The position numbers and the translations under genes are program-made. 64,000 nt of DNA, from assembly GCF_004119495.1 (NCBI RefSeq), contig NZ_NRQU01000005.1, positions 62,001-126,000 on the forward strand, given 5' to 3'. Positions 1 to 7,843 of this stretch are shown in pieces. Numbering within the stretch: the stretch's first letter is position 1; every line of letters starts with the position of its first letter. The stretch is from Flavobacterium sp. YO12. Lineage in GTDB: Bacteria > Bacteroidota > Bacteroidia > Flavobacteriales > Flavobacteriaceae. The notes under the pieces are model-generated. The model searched no databases. It saw only the letters and a list, made by a program, of their open reading frames with translations, and was not told the origin of the DNA.

Positions 1-1
1 T

Positions 2-1732
2 GTTAGAAAAGTAAAGTTTAAAGTTCCCGCAGCAAAAGCCAATTTTACAGGCGAATTGAAGATCGAACTAACGCTTACAGATAAAAGCGGAAAGGTAATT
101 GATAAAACTGAATTTCCTATTCAGCAACGTTCTGCGACTGTTCACCATGAACGTACTTTTGTAAGTAAGGTCGACAACAGCGTACAATATTACAGCATTG
201 CTCCTGCATTAGAAAGCGGTCCAAAAGCTTTAGTACTTTCAGTTCATGGTGCTTCTGTTGAAGCCAGAAATCAAGCAAGAGCTTACAAACAAAAAGACTG
301 GACGCATATTGTTGCCGCAACAAACCGTCGTCCGTTTGGTTTTAACTGGGAAGATTGGGGAAGAATTGATGCAATGGAAGTTTTGGCAGAAGCTAAAAAA
401 GTATTCAACACTATTCCTGCTCAAACTTACTTAACAGGTCACTCAATGGGTGGTCACGGAACTTGGTTTCTAGGAACGACATATCCAAGTAAATTTGCTG
501 CAATTGCACCTTGCGCCTCTTATCCTGATATTGCAACTTATGGGTTTGATAAAGGCGATGAAATGCATGATATGTTTAAAGCTTATGGTCCTATCAAACG
601 TTCTGCGAACTCAGGCCGCGTTAGAAGTCTTGTTCAAAACTTAAAACAATCTGGCGTTTATATACTGCATGGCGATGCCGATTCGACTGTTCCAATTTCG
701 CAAGTGCGAGAAATGCGACAAATTCTAGGAACTTTCCATCCCAACTTTTGTTATTATGAATATCCAGGCGGAGAACATTGGTATGGTGATCATTCTGTAG
801 ATTGGTTTCCTATTTTCGAATTTTTCAAACGCCAAACTATTCCAGCGAATAAAGAAGTTAAAGAAATTGATTTTCATACCGCTTCTCCTGCTGTTTCTTC
901 AACTGATTATTGGATAAAACTGCAGCAGCAGATTCTTCCGTTTGATTTTTCAAATATTAATGCAAAAATAGAAAAAGAACAAATTACCATTAAAACGAAA
1001 AATGTTTCTATAATGGAACTTGACTTGGTTTCTCTTGATTTAAAAGGCGAAATCACAATCAACATCAACGATCAAATCTTAAAAACAGCAACTGATAAAA
1101 AAGCAATTCTAGCTCTAAAAGATGGCAAATGGTCTTTGATTAACGAGATCAATACGAATCAAAAATATGGTGATCGTCAAGGCGGTTTCAAATTCGCTTT
1201 TAACAACAATGTGGTTTTTGTTTATGCTACAGGCGGATCAGCTTCTGAGCGCGAATGGTACTTAAACAGAGCTCGTTTTGATGCCGAAACTTTTTATTAT
1301 AGAGGAAACGGAAGCATTGATGTGATTGCCGACAGCGAGTTTTCATTGGATAAATACAAAGATAGAAACGTAATTATTTATGGAAATGCTTCTAATAATA
1401 GCGCTTGGAAACTAGTACTGAAAAATGCTCCTATTCAAGTTGACAATCAACAGGTAAAAATTGGCAGCAGAATATTGAAAGGATCTGATTTAGCTGCTTA
1501 TTTTGTGGTACCGAGAAACGACAGTAAAACGGCAATGATTGGTGTTGTTACTGGAACTTCAGAAAAAGGAATGAAGGCAACTTGGGCAAATAATTATATT
1601 TCTGGAATTACTGGTTTTCCTGATGTAATGATCTTTAAAACTGATTTACTTTTGAACGGTTTGCCTAATATGAAAGTAAGCGGTTTCTTCGACAATGACT
1701 GGTCTGCCAAAACGCTTGATTTTTTTCAATAA
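2..1732 (+). CDS. Prolyl-oligopeptidase-type alpha/beta-hydrolase (esterase), 5' partial
   Basis: The reading frame is open from base 2, so this is the C-terminal 576 residues of a larger protein; the first in-frame start-like codon (TTG at 56) is not convincing as a start. An alpha/beta-hydrolase fold is visible. The nucleophile elbow GHSMGG has its serine at codon 148 (base 443). The likely acid is in HGDADSTVP and the likely base histidine in GGEHWYGD. About 280 further residues follow the hydrolase domain, probably a beta-sandwich accessory region. Similar multidomain proteins in Bacteroidota are annotated as prolyl oligopeptidase family, phospholipase/carboxylesterase or carbohydrate esterase. 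The neighbouring glycan-degrading genes make a carbohydrate esterase role plausible, but no substrate can be read from the sequence. It ends 302 bases before a ROK kinase on the same strand. Confidence 0.75.
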   Translation, partial: VRKVKFKVPAAKANFTGELKIELTLTDKSGKVIDKTEFPIQQRSATVHHERTFVSKVDNSVQYYSIAPALESGPKALVLSVHGASVEARNQARAYKQKDWTHIVAATNRRPFGFNWEDWGRIDAMEVLAEAKKVFNTIPAQTYLTGHSMGGHGTWFLGTTYPSKFAAIAPCASYPDIATYGFDKGDEMHDMFKAYGPIKRSANSGRVRSLVQNLKQSGVYILHGDADSTVPISQVREMRQILGTFHPNFCYYEYPGGEHWYGDHSVDWFPIFEFFKRQTIPANKEVKEIDFHTASPAVSSTDYWIKLQQQILPFDFSNINAKIEKEQITIKTKNVSIMELDLVSLDLKGEITININDQILKTATDKKAILALKDGKWSLINEINTNQKYGDRQGGFKFAFNNNVVFVYATGGSASEREWYLNRARFDAETFYYRGNGSIDVIADSEFSLDKYKDRNVIIYGNASNNSAWKLVLKNAPIQVDNQQVKIGSRILKGSDLAAYFVVPRNDSKTAMIGVVTGTSEKGMKATWANNYISGITGFPDVMIFKTDLLLNGLPNMKVSGFFDNDWSAKTLDFFQ

Positions 1733-2034
1733 CAAACAATTTAAAAACCGCAAAATCATGATTTTATGTTCAAAAAAAGCAGACTGATATTTATTTACTA
1801 ATACGATTTAGTATTTCGATAAAAAACAATTACTTTTAACGAAAATTTAAAGAATACAAAACAAACGGTAATCGTTTAAGACAGAATAAACAACCTTTTG
1901 GCAACCCTGTTAATTAGTTTGTAATATATGATCGCAAATTAGAATTCAGAAAAAAACAAACAATTTCTAGGATGCCGCTGCTTTTTGAGAGTAACAATTA
2001 AAAACGAAAAATAACATAGAACAAAACTAAAAAA
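1733..2034. other. Intergenic region before the ROK kinase
   Basis: This 302-base AT-rich stretch has no convincing gene. It contains an interrupted palindrome, AAACG-GTAAT-CGTTT at 1863-1877, that resembles half-sites used by LacI-type regulators. There is also a near-match (7 of 8) to the Bacteroidota -7 box TAnnTTTG around 1915-1922. It could hold the promoter and operator of the 2035-3993 gene pair; this is inference only. Confidence 0.3.
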
Positions 2035-2937
2035 ATGGAAAAAAGATTTGCAATAGCGATGGATGTCGGCGGTTCACATATTACTTCTGCAGTTGTTGAT
2101 CTTAATGAGATGAAAGTTTTTAAAGAATCCCTTTTTAAGGTTTCTTTTGATTCCAATCTGCCTACCAATGAAGTAATGGATTTTTGGGAAAATGCGATTC
2201 GTGCAGTTTTAGAAAAACCACAATTAGAAAATTTATCTGGAATAGCCTTGGCAATTCCTGGTCCGTTTGATTATGAAGAAGGAACCTGCTGGATTAAAGA
2301 CCAAGATAAATATGAAAACTTTTACGGCTTAAATATTAAGGATCTGCTGAGAGAACGTTTTGATTTTGATCAAAATCTTCCTATTGTTTTTGAAAATGAT
2401 GCTAAAAGCTTTGGCAAAGGAGAAGTTTATAAAAACATGGAAAACTTGCCTAAAAATGTTATGGCAGTTACTTTAGGAACTGGTCTTGGTGCCTGTTTTA
2501 TTAAAAAAGGAAAAATTGTAAGCACTGGTCAAAAAGTACCGCCAAATGGAGAAATATGGAATCTTGCTTACAAAAATGGAATGGCAGAAGATGCTGTTTC
2601 TTTAAGAGCATTGCTTAACGGCTATCATAATTTGAGTGGCGTTCATGTTAATAGCGGATTGGACTTGTATCTTTTGGCTGTTGATGGAGATCAAAAAGCG
2701 ATACAGGCTTTTACTGAATTTGGAGAGGATCTTGCCGAAATTATAATTCCGTGGCTGAAAAGTTTTAATGTTAGTATGCTTGTTATTGGCGGTAAAATTG
2801 CAAATGCAGGAGACTTGTTTTTAAATGTTCTTAGAGAAAAATTAGAAGAATCAGGAATCGAAATTGAACTGGTTATTTCAACAGATAATGAAACTACTGC
2901 TTTATTAGGAGCTGCAAGCTTACTTTATGAAGCTTAA
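2035..2937 (+). CDS. ROK-family sugar kinase, candidate GlcNAc/ManNAc kinase
   Basis: The 300-residue protein starts with the ROK phosphate-binding motif MDVGGSHIT and has a second ATP-site glycine stretch, TLGTGLGA, near residue 148. A catalytic aspartate is likely in FENDAKSFG. The usual ROK zinc motif (H-x(9)-CxCGxxGCxE) is absent; the matching stretch reads PPNGEIWNLAYKNG. It is therefore a metal-motif-lacking ROK protein. It has no N-terminal helix-turn-helix, so it is a kinase-like protein and not a repressor. Bacteroidota lacking PTS/NagK use a ROK kinase (RokA type) to phosphorylate GlcNAc produced from sialic acid or N-glycans. With NagA and AGE epimerase in this window, that role is plausible. 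The substrate is inferred from context only. Confidence 0.8.
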   Translation: MEKRFAIAMDVGGSHITSAVVDLNEMKVFKESLFKVSFDSNLPTNEVMDFWENAIRAVLEKPQLENLSGIALAIPGPFDYEEGTCWIKDQDKYENFYGLNIKDLLRERFDFDQNLPIVFENDAKSFGKGEVYKNMENLPKNVMAVTLGTGLGACFIKKGKIVSTGQKVPPNGEIWNLAYKNGMAEDAVSLRALLNGYHNLSGVHVNSGLDLYLLAVDGDQKAIQAFTEFGEDLAEIIIPWLKSFNVSMLVIGGKIANAGDLFLNVLREKLEESGIEIELVISTDNETTALLGAASLLYEA

Positions 2938-2988
2938 AAATAAACCCATTTCTGATATTAAACAATCAGATTTACAAAATAGATAATA

Positions 2989-3993
2989 ATGACAAATCGT
3001 AGAAATTTTCTAAAAAAAACGGCAATGGCATCTGCGGCTGTTGCATTCGGTTCTTTTGCCGGGCGAGCGGGAGAACTTGAGGAACAAAATGAACTTCTTG
3101 ACGGAAAAGTAAGAAAACCAATTGTACTTTCGACTTGGCGTTTTGGTCTGCAGGCCAATGAAGCTGCTTGGGAAGTTTTGAAAAAAGGAGGACGCGCTTT
3201 AGATGCTGTAGAAGCAGGTGTAAAAGTTCCAGAAGCTGATCCAAAAGAAAGAAGCGTTGGTTACGGCGGAAGACCTGATCGCGACGGACGTGTAACTCTG
3301 GATGCTTGTATTATGGATGAAATGTCTAATATTGGTTCTGTGGGTTGTCTTGAGTATATAAAACACCCTATTTCTGTTGCTCGTGCCGTGATGGAAAAAA
3401 CTCCTCACGTTATGCTTGTTTGCGATGGAGCGCTTCAATTTGCTTTATCGCAAGGTTTTCCGAAAGAAAATTTATTACTTCCTGATTCAGAACGTGAATG
3501 GAAAGAATGGTTAAAAACATCCGAATATAAACCAATTGCTAATATAGAAAACCATGATACTATTGGTATGATCGCACTTGATGCTGCAGGAAATCTATCA
3601 GGTGCCTGTACTACAAGCGGCATGGCGTTTAAAATGCACGGGCGTTTAGGAGACTCTCCTATTATTGGTGCGGGTTTATATGTCGATAACGAAATTGGTG
3701 CTGCAACAGCAACTGGACATGGCGAAGAAGTAATTAGAATTTCGGGCTGCCACTTGGTTGTTGAATTAATGCGCCAAGGTAGATCACCACAAAAAGCGTG
3801 TGAAGAAGCTGTTTCAAGAGTTGTAAAATTGATGAAAAACCGAAATAAAAATCTAAAAGACATTCAGGTTGGTTTTATTGCCTTGAACAAAAAAGGAGAT
3901 TACGGTTCATATTGTGTTCAAAGCGGTTTTAACTACGCCGTTTATGACGAAACCGGCAATCGCTTAATCGATCCTGATTTTTATCTTAAATAA
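2989..3993 (+). CDS. N4-(beta-N-acetylglucosaminyl)-L-asparaginase (glycosylasparaginase), Tat-exported
   Basis: This is an Ntn-hydrolase of the glycosylasparaginase family (334 residues, normal length). It cleaves the GlcNAc-Asn bond left after peptide and glycan trimming. The autoprocessing site is HD|TIGM, giving Thr191 as the new N-terminal nucleophile of the beta subunit. Downstream it has the conserved TTSGMAFKMHGRLGDSPIIGAG stretch and the ATATGHGE stretch, as in the Elizabethkingia (Flavobacterium) meningosepticum enzyme. The N-terminus MTNRRNFLKK followed by an alanine-rich hydrophobic run is a twin-arginine signal, so folding probably precedes export to the periplasm. It lies 51 bases after the ROK kinase, probably in one transcript. 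Together they could free GlcNAc and then phosphorylate it after import. Confidence 0.93.
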   Translation: MTNRRNFLKKTAMASAAVAFGSFAGRAGELEEQNELLDGKVRKPIVLSTWRFGLQANEAAWEVLKKGGRALDAVEAGVKVPEADPKERSVGYGGRPDRDGRVTLDACIMDEMSNIGSVGCLEYIKHPISVARAVMEKTPHVMLVCDGALQFALSQGFPKENLLLPDSEREWKEWLKTSEYKPIANIENHDTIGMIALDAAGNLSGACTTSGMAFKMHGRLGDSPIIGAGLYVDNEIGAATATGHGEEVIRISGCHLVVELMRQGRSPQKACEEAVSRVVKLMKNRNKNLKDIQVGFIALNKKGDYGSYCVQSGFNYAVYDETGNRLIDPDFYLK

Positions 3994-4049
3994 CATATTA
4001 CTTGTTATTGATTCGTTTCTAAGTATCTCTTCTGTATACTATAAATTTC

Positions 4050-4089
4050 TTCAACACATAGTCCTATAACTTCAGTACTATGTGTTGAA
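4050..4089 (+). repeat. Intercistronic stem-loop
   Basis: A perfect 13-bp inverted repeat (4050-4062 TTCAACACATAGT with 4077-4089) encloses a 14-base loop. It lies between the glycosylasparaginase stop and the first fucosidase. No U-tract follows it on the plus strand, so it is not a classical terminator. It could act as an mRNA stabiliser or processing site that separates expression of the two gene pairs. Confidence 0.6.
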
Positions 4090-4158
4090 ATTAATAATAT
4101 CCAAAAAATATTAAATAAAAAGCTATCTAACCAAATACAGATAAAACAAACAACCACA

Positions 4159-5604
4159 ATGAAAAACAAATTCCAATTATTATTTACAGCATTAGTCTGT
4201 GCCAGTGCCTTCTCGCTGCATGCCCAAGGTGATTTCAGCATGGAAGCCAACAAATCTGAAGAAGCAGGTTATATTGCACCAAAAGATCCATTAGTAAAAG
4301 CAAATCTTGACAAATGGCAGGGTTACAAATTTGGTGTATTAATCCACATGGGGCTTTACACTCAATTAGGAACCGTTGAATCTTGGGGATTAGCTCCTGA
4401 AGATTGGGTAACTAGAGATGGTTACAACGATTACTACAAATATGCTACTGATTATAGAAATACAAAATACAAACTCAATCCTACGAATTTAAATTCAGAA
4501 AAGTGGGCTAAAATGTTCAAAAATGCAGGGGCAAAATATATGATATTTACCTCCAAACATCATGATGGATTTTGCATGTATGATTCGAAATTTACTGATT
4601 TTAAAATCACAAATCCAGAATTGCCGTATAGCAAAAACGCAAAAGCCGATGTACTAAAAGATGTTTTAGATGCTTCAAGAAAAGAAGGTTTGGCTGTTGG
4701 TGTTTATTTCTCGAAGCCTGACTGGACAACCGAAACTTTTTGGTGGCCGTATTATCCGCCAAAAGACAGAAACCCAACTTACGATATTACTAAATTTCCT
4801 GAAAGATGGAAAAGTTATGTGCAATACACTCAAAATCAGCTGAACGAATTGACTACAAATTATGGTAAAGTTGATATTCTTTGGCTTGATGGCTGCTGGG
4901 TTCGACCGCTTTCAACCATAAATAAAAAAGTAGAAGAGTTTTGCAAATATCCTTATGATATGGATATTGACATGAAATTAGTCTCAGAAACTGCCCGCAA
5001 AAAACAACCAGGTATGCTCGTTGTAGACCGCTGGGTTCCTAGTGAATATGAAAACTATTTAACACCAGAACAAAAAACACCTGAAAAACCATTAAGCGTG
5101 CCTTGGGAAAGCTGCATTACTCTTGGTGGAGCTTGGGGATGGGTACCAAATGATCATTATAAATCTTCAAAAGAAGTCGTTCAATTAATGACAAGCATTG
5201 TTGTTAAAGGCGGAAACTTGTTATTGGGAGTTGGTCCAGATGCCAAAGGAGAATTTGATCCAAAAATTGAGACTACTTTAGCTAATGTTGGAAAATGGTT
5301 AGCTGCAAATGGCGAAGCTATCTACGACACTAAACCTGTTGCACCATACTTAGACGGAAAAGTGGGTTATACTCAAAAAGGAAATGCTGTTTACGGCATC
5401 TATATGCCATCAAAAGAGGAAAAAGAGCTACCAGCATCAATCACTATCAAAACGGATAAAAAAGGCGGTTTAAAAGTCTCTTTATTGGGTACTAAACAAA
5501 AACTAGCCAGTAAAAAAGTAAGCGGCGGTATTGAAGTTACAATTCCGCAAGAACTTAGAACTTCTTTAGCCGCACAAGAAGCTGTTGTAATTAAAGTGAT
5601 TTAA
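4159..5604 (+). CDS. GH29 alpha-L-fucosidase
   Basis: The 481-residue secreted fucosidase has a signal peptide (MKNKFQLLFTALVCASAFSLHAQ) with likely cleavage after HAQ. GH29 hallmarks are FTSKHHDGFCMYDSKFTDF (residues 130-148) and KVDILWLDGCW, where Asp244 is the likely nucleophile. The rest of the catalytic barrel (GGNLLLGVGPDAKGEF) and a small C-terminal beta-sandwich follow. It would remove terminal alpha-linked L-fucose from glycoconjugates in the periplasm. It is closely similar in layout to the 10092-11576 fucosidase in this window (same SKPDWHNENYWDPYFPP-like region), which suggests a gene-duplication pair. It is followed after 29 bases by a second, distinct GH29. Confidence 0.92.
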   Translation: MKNKFQLLFTALVCASAFSLHAQGDFSMEANKSEEAGYIAPKDPLVKANLDKWQGYKFGVLIHMGLYTQLGTVESWGLAPEDWVTRDGYNDYYKYATDYRNTKYKLNPTNLNSEKWAKMFKNAGAKYMIFTSKHHDGFCMYDSKFTDFKITNPELPYSKNAKADVLKDVLDASRKEGLAVGVYFSKPDWTTETFWWPYYPPKDRNPTYDITKFPERWKSYVQYTQNQLNELTTNYGKVDILWLDGCWVRPLSTINKKVEEFCKYPYDMDIDMKLVSETARKKQPGMLVVDRWVPSEYENYLTPEQKTPEKPLSVPWESCITLGGAWGWVPNDHYKSSKEVVQLMTSIVVKGGNLLLGVGPDAKGEFDPKIETTLANVGKWLAANGEAIYDTKPVAPYLDGKVGYTQKGNAVYGIYMPSKEEKELPASITIKTDKKGGLKVSLLGTKQKLASKKVSGGIEVTIPQELRTSLAAQEAVVIKVI

Positions 5605-5633
5605 GATTCTAAATAAAATATTAAATTCTAAAG

Positions 5634-7748
5634 ATGAAAAAACAATTAATAACAATTTTGGGATGTCTTGCCTTTTTATCTGTGACAGCTCAAAGAATCA
5701 GCGCTCCTGTTCCGTACGGCGCATTGCCAAGCGAACCGCAATTACGCTGGCACGAAATCGAGCAATATGTTTTAGTCCATTTTACGCCTACAACTTTTCA
5801 GAATAAAGAATGGGGATATGGCGATGCCGATCCTAAAATATTTAATCCAACAAAATTTGATGCCAGTCAAATTGTAAACGCAGCAAAATCTGGTGGTTTT
5901 AAGGGCGTTATTTTTGTGGCTAAACATCATGATGGATTTTGTTTATGGCCGACAAAAACAACAGCTTACAACATTAGCGCAAGTCCGTTTCGTAATGGAA
6001 AAGGCGATATGGTAAAAGAATTTGAAACCGCAACACGCAATGCAGGAATGAAATTCGGACTTTATTGTTCGCCTTGGGACAGAAATAATGAAGATTATGG
6101 AAAACCTGAGTATGTTACTAAATACCGTAATCAATTAAGAGAATTATACACGAACTACGGTAAATTATTCATCACTTGGTTTGATGGTGCAAATGGCGGC
6201 GACGGCTATTACGGAGGCAAAAAAGAAAGCCGAAGTATTGACCGTGCTACTTATTATGATTGGGACAAAACGTGGGCAATTTCTAAAGAATTGCAGCCTG
6301 AAGCTGTTATCTTTTCTGATAATGGTGAAGTGCGCTGGGTAGGAAACGAAAGAGGTTTTGCAGACGAAACTTCTTGGGCTACTTTTACGCCTGAACCAAT
6401 AGCTGGAAAAACGGTGGCTGTGCCAGGAGAAACTAATTATGAAAAAGCGCCAACTGGAACTCGAAATGGTAAGTACTGGAAACCTGCTGAGTGTGATGTG
6501 CCGCTTAGAAATGGCTGGTTTTATCATGCTAACGAAGACAATCACGTAAAATCAGTTTCGGAATTGTTTGAAATTTACTGTAAATCTGTAGGTCGTGGTG
6601 CTGGTATGGATATTGGTCTTGCACCTACAACAGAAGGCATATTGCATCCAAATGATGTAAAAGCGTTGAAAGATTTTGGAGATTTTTTAAAGCAGACATT
6701 TTCTAATAATCTTGCGCAATCTGCTGTGATTACAGCTTCGGAAGTTCGAGGTGAGAACCAAATCTTTTTCGGGACCAAAAATCTTACTGATAACGATCGT
6801 TACTCGTATTGGGCAACAAGTGATAATGTAAAAAAAGCATTTATAACTTTAGAATGGGATAAAGAGCAAACCTTTAATATCATTCGTTTAAGAGAAAATA
6901 TCAAATTAGGTCAACGTATTGAAAAAGTCGAAATTGAAGCTTTCGCTAATAAAAATTGGAAAAAAATAGCCGAAGCGACAAGTATTGGCGCTAATCGATT
7001 GGTACGTTTACCAAATTATATTACAACTTCAAAATTGAGAATCCGCATTGTAGAATCTCCTGTTTGTATCACTTTAAGCGATGTAGGTGTTTTTAAGGAA
7101 CCAGAACAATTGCCTCTTCCAAAAATTAAAAGAGACAAAAATGGTACTGTTTCTATCACTACTGAAACAACTGTGAATCAAATTCATTATACAATTGACG
7201 GAACAGAACCTACTATACACTCACCAATTTATAAAGAAGCTTTTTCGTTTTTAACTTCTGGCGATATTAAAGCCAAATCTTTTGGAATGGATATGAAATC
7301 TGGTGAAACTGCCATTCAATCCTTTAATGTTTGCAAAAAAGACTGGAAAATAGTTACTGCTTCTTTCGAAAATGAACAAACATCACATGCTATTGATGAA
7401 AATGCAGAAACTATTTGGAGTACCGCAGATAACACATCTTTAATGCCTTTGCCACAATTCATAGTTATTGACATGGGACAAGAATTGGAAATCAAATCTT
7501 TATCATACTTACCTCGCCAAAACGGAACTGGCGGAATTGTCAAAGATTACCAATGGCAAGTAAGTACCGACAATACAAATTGGACTACAATTGCTGAAGG
7601 TGAATTTGCTAATATTAAAAGCAATCTTGTTGAGCAAAACATTACTTTAAAAGCATCAGTAAAAGCCCGATATATCAAATTTACAGGAAAAACAACTGTA
7701 GACGGCAGATATATTACTGTTGCTGAAATTGGTGTAAAAACAAAATAA
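5634..7748 (+). CDS. GH29 alpha-L-fucosidase with chitobiase-C-like and F5/8-type C domains
   Basis: The 704-residue protein has a signal peptide ending near VTAQ. The N-terminal GH29 barrel (about 25-345) carries FVAKHHDGFCLW and GKLFITWFDGANGG, with Asp184 as candidate nucleophile. A first galactose-binding-like domain (about 350-485) follows. Next is a chitobiase/FN3_7-type segment (TVNQIHYTIDGTEPTIHSPIYKEAF, about 500-555), then a second F5/8-type C (CBM32-like) domain up to the end. This layout matches the longer GH29 subfamily, many members of which are specific for branched Lewis-type or 1-3/1-4 fucosyl linkages; specificity cannot be assigned here. It is probably co-transcribed with the upstream fucosidase and ends at a strong bidirectional terminator. 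Confidence 0.92.
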   Translation: MKKQLITILGCLAFLSVTAQRISAPVPYGALPSEPQLRWHEIEQYVLVHFTPTTFQNKEWGYGDADPKIFNPTKFDASQIVNAAKSGGFKGVIFVAKHHDGFCLWPTKTTAYNISASPFRNGKGDMVKEFETATRNAGMKFGLYCSPWDRNNEDYGKPEYVTKYRNQLRELYTNYGKLFITWFDGANGGDGYYGGKKESRSIDRATYYDWDKTWAISKELQPEAVIFSDNGEVRWVGNERGFADETSWATFTPEPIAGKTVAVPGETNYEKAPTGTRNGKYWKPAECDVPLRNGWFYHANEDNHVKSVSELFEIYCKSVGRGAGMDIGLAPTTEGILHPNDVKALKDFGDFLKQTFSNNLAQSAVITASEVRGENQIFFGTKNLTDNDRYSYWATSDNVKKAFITLEWDKEQTFNIIRLRENIKLGQRIEKVEIEAFANKNWKKIAEATSIGANRLVRLPNYITTSKLRIRIVESPVCITLSDVGVFKEPEQLPLPKIKRDKNGTVSITTETTVNQIHYTIDGTEPTIHSPIYKEAFSFLTSGDIKAKSFGMDMKSGETAIQSFNVCKKDWKIVTASFENEQTSHAIDENAETIWSTADNTSLMPLPQFIVIDMGQELEIKSLSYLPRQNGTGGIVKDYQWQVSTDNTNWTTIAEGEFANIKSNLVEQNITLKASVKARYIKFTGKTTVDGRYITVAEIGVKTK

Positions 7749-7778
7749 TCCTAATTTCTTTTATTAGCTTATGAAGCA

Positions 7779-7814
7779 AAAAAAAAGACCATTCAATTGA
7801 ATGGTCTTTTTTTA
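7779..7814. terminator. Bidirectional rho-independent terminator
   Basis: A perfect palindrome centred at 7796/7797 (GACCATTCAATTGAATGGTC) is flanked by an A-run on the left and a T-run on the right. It therefore terminates both the plus-strand fucosidase operon and the minus-strand GH92 operon. Confidence 0.9.
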
Positions 7815-7843
7815 CTTTAATTGTAAATAGACTTTTATTCTAA

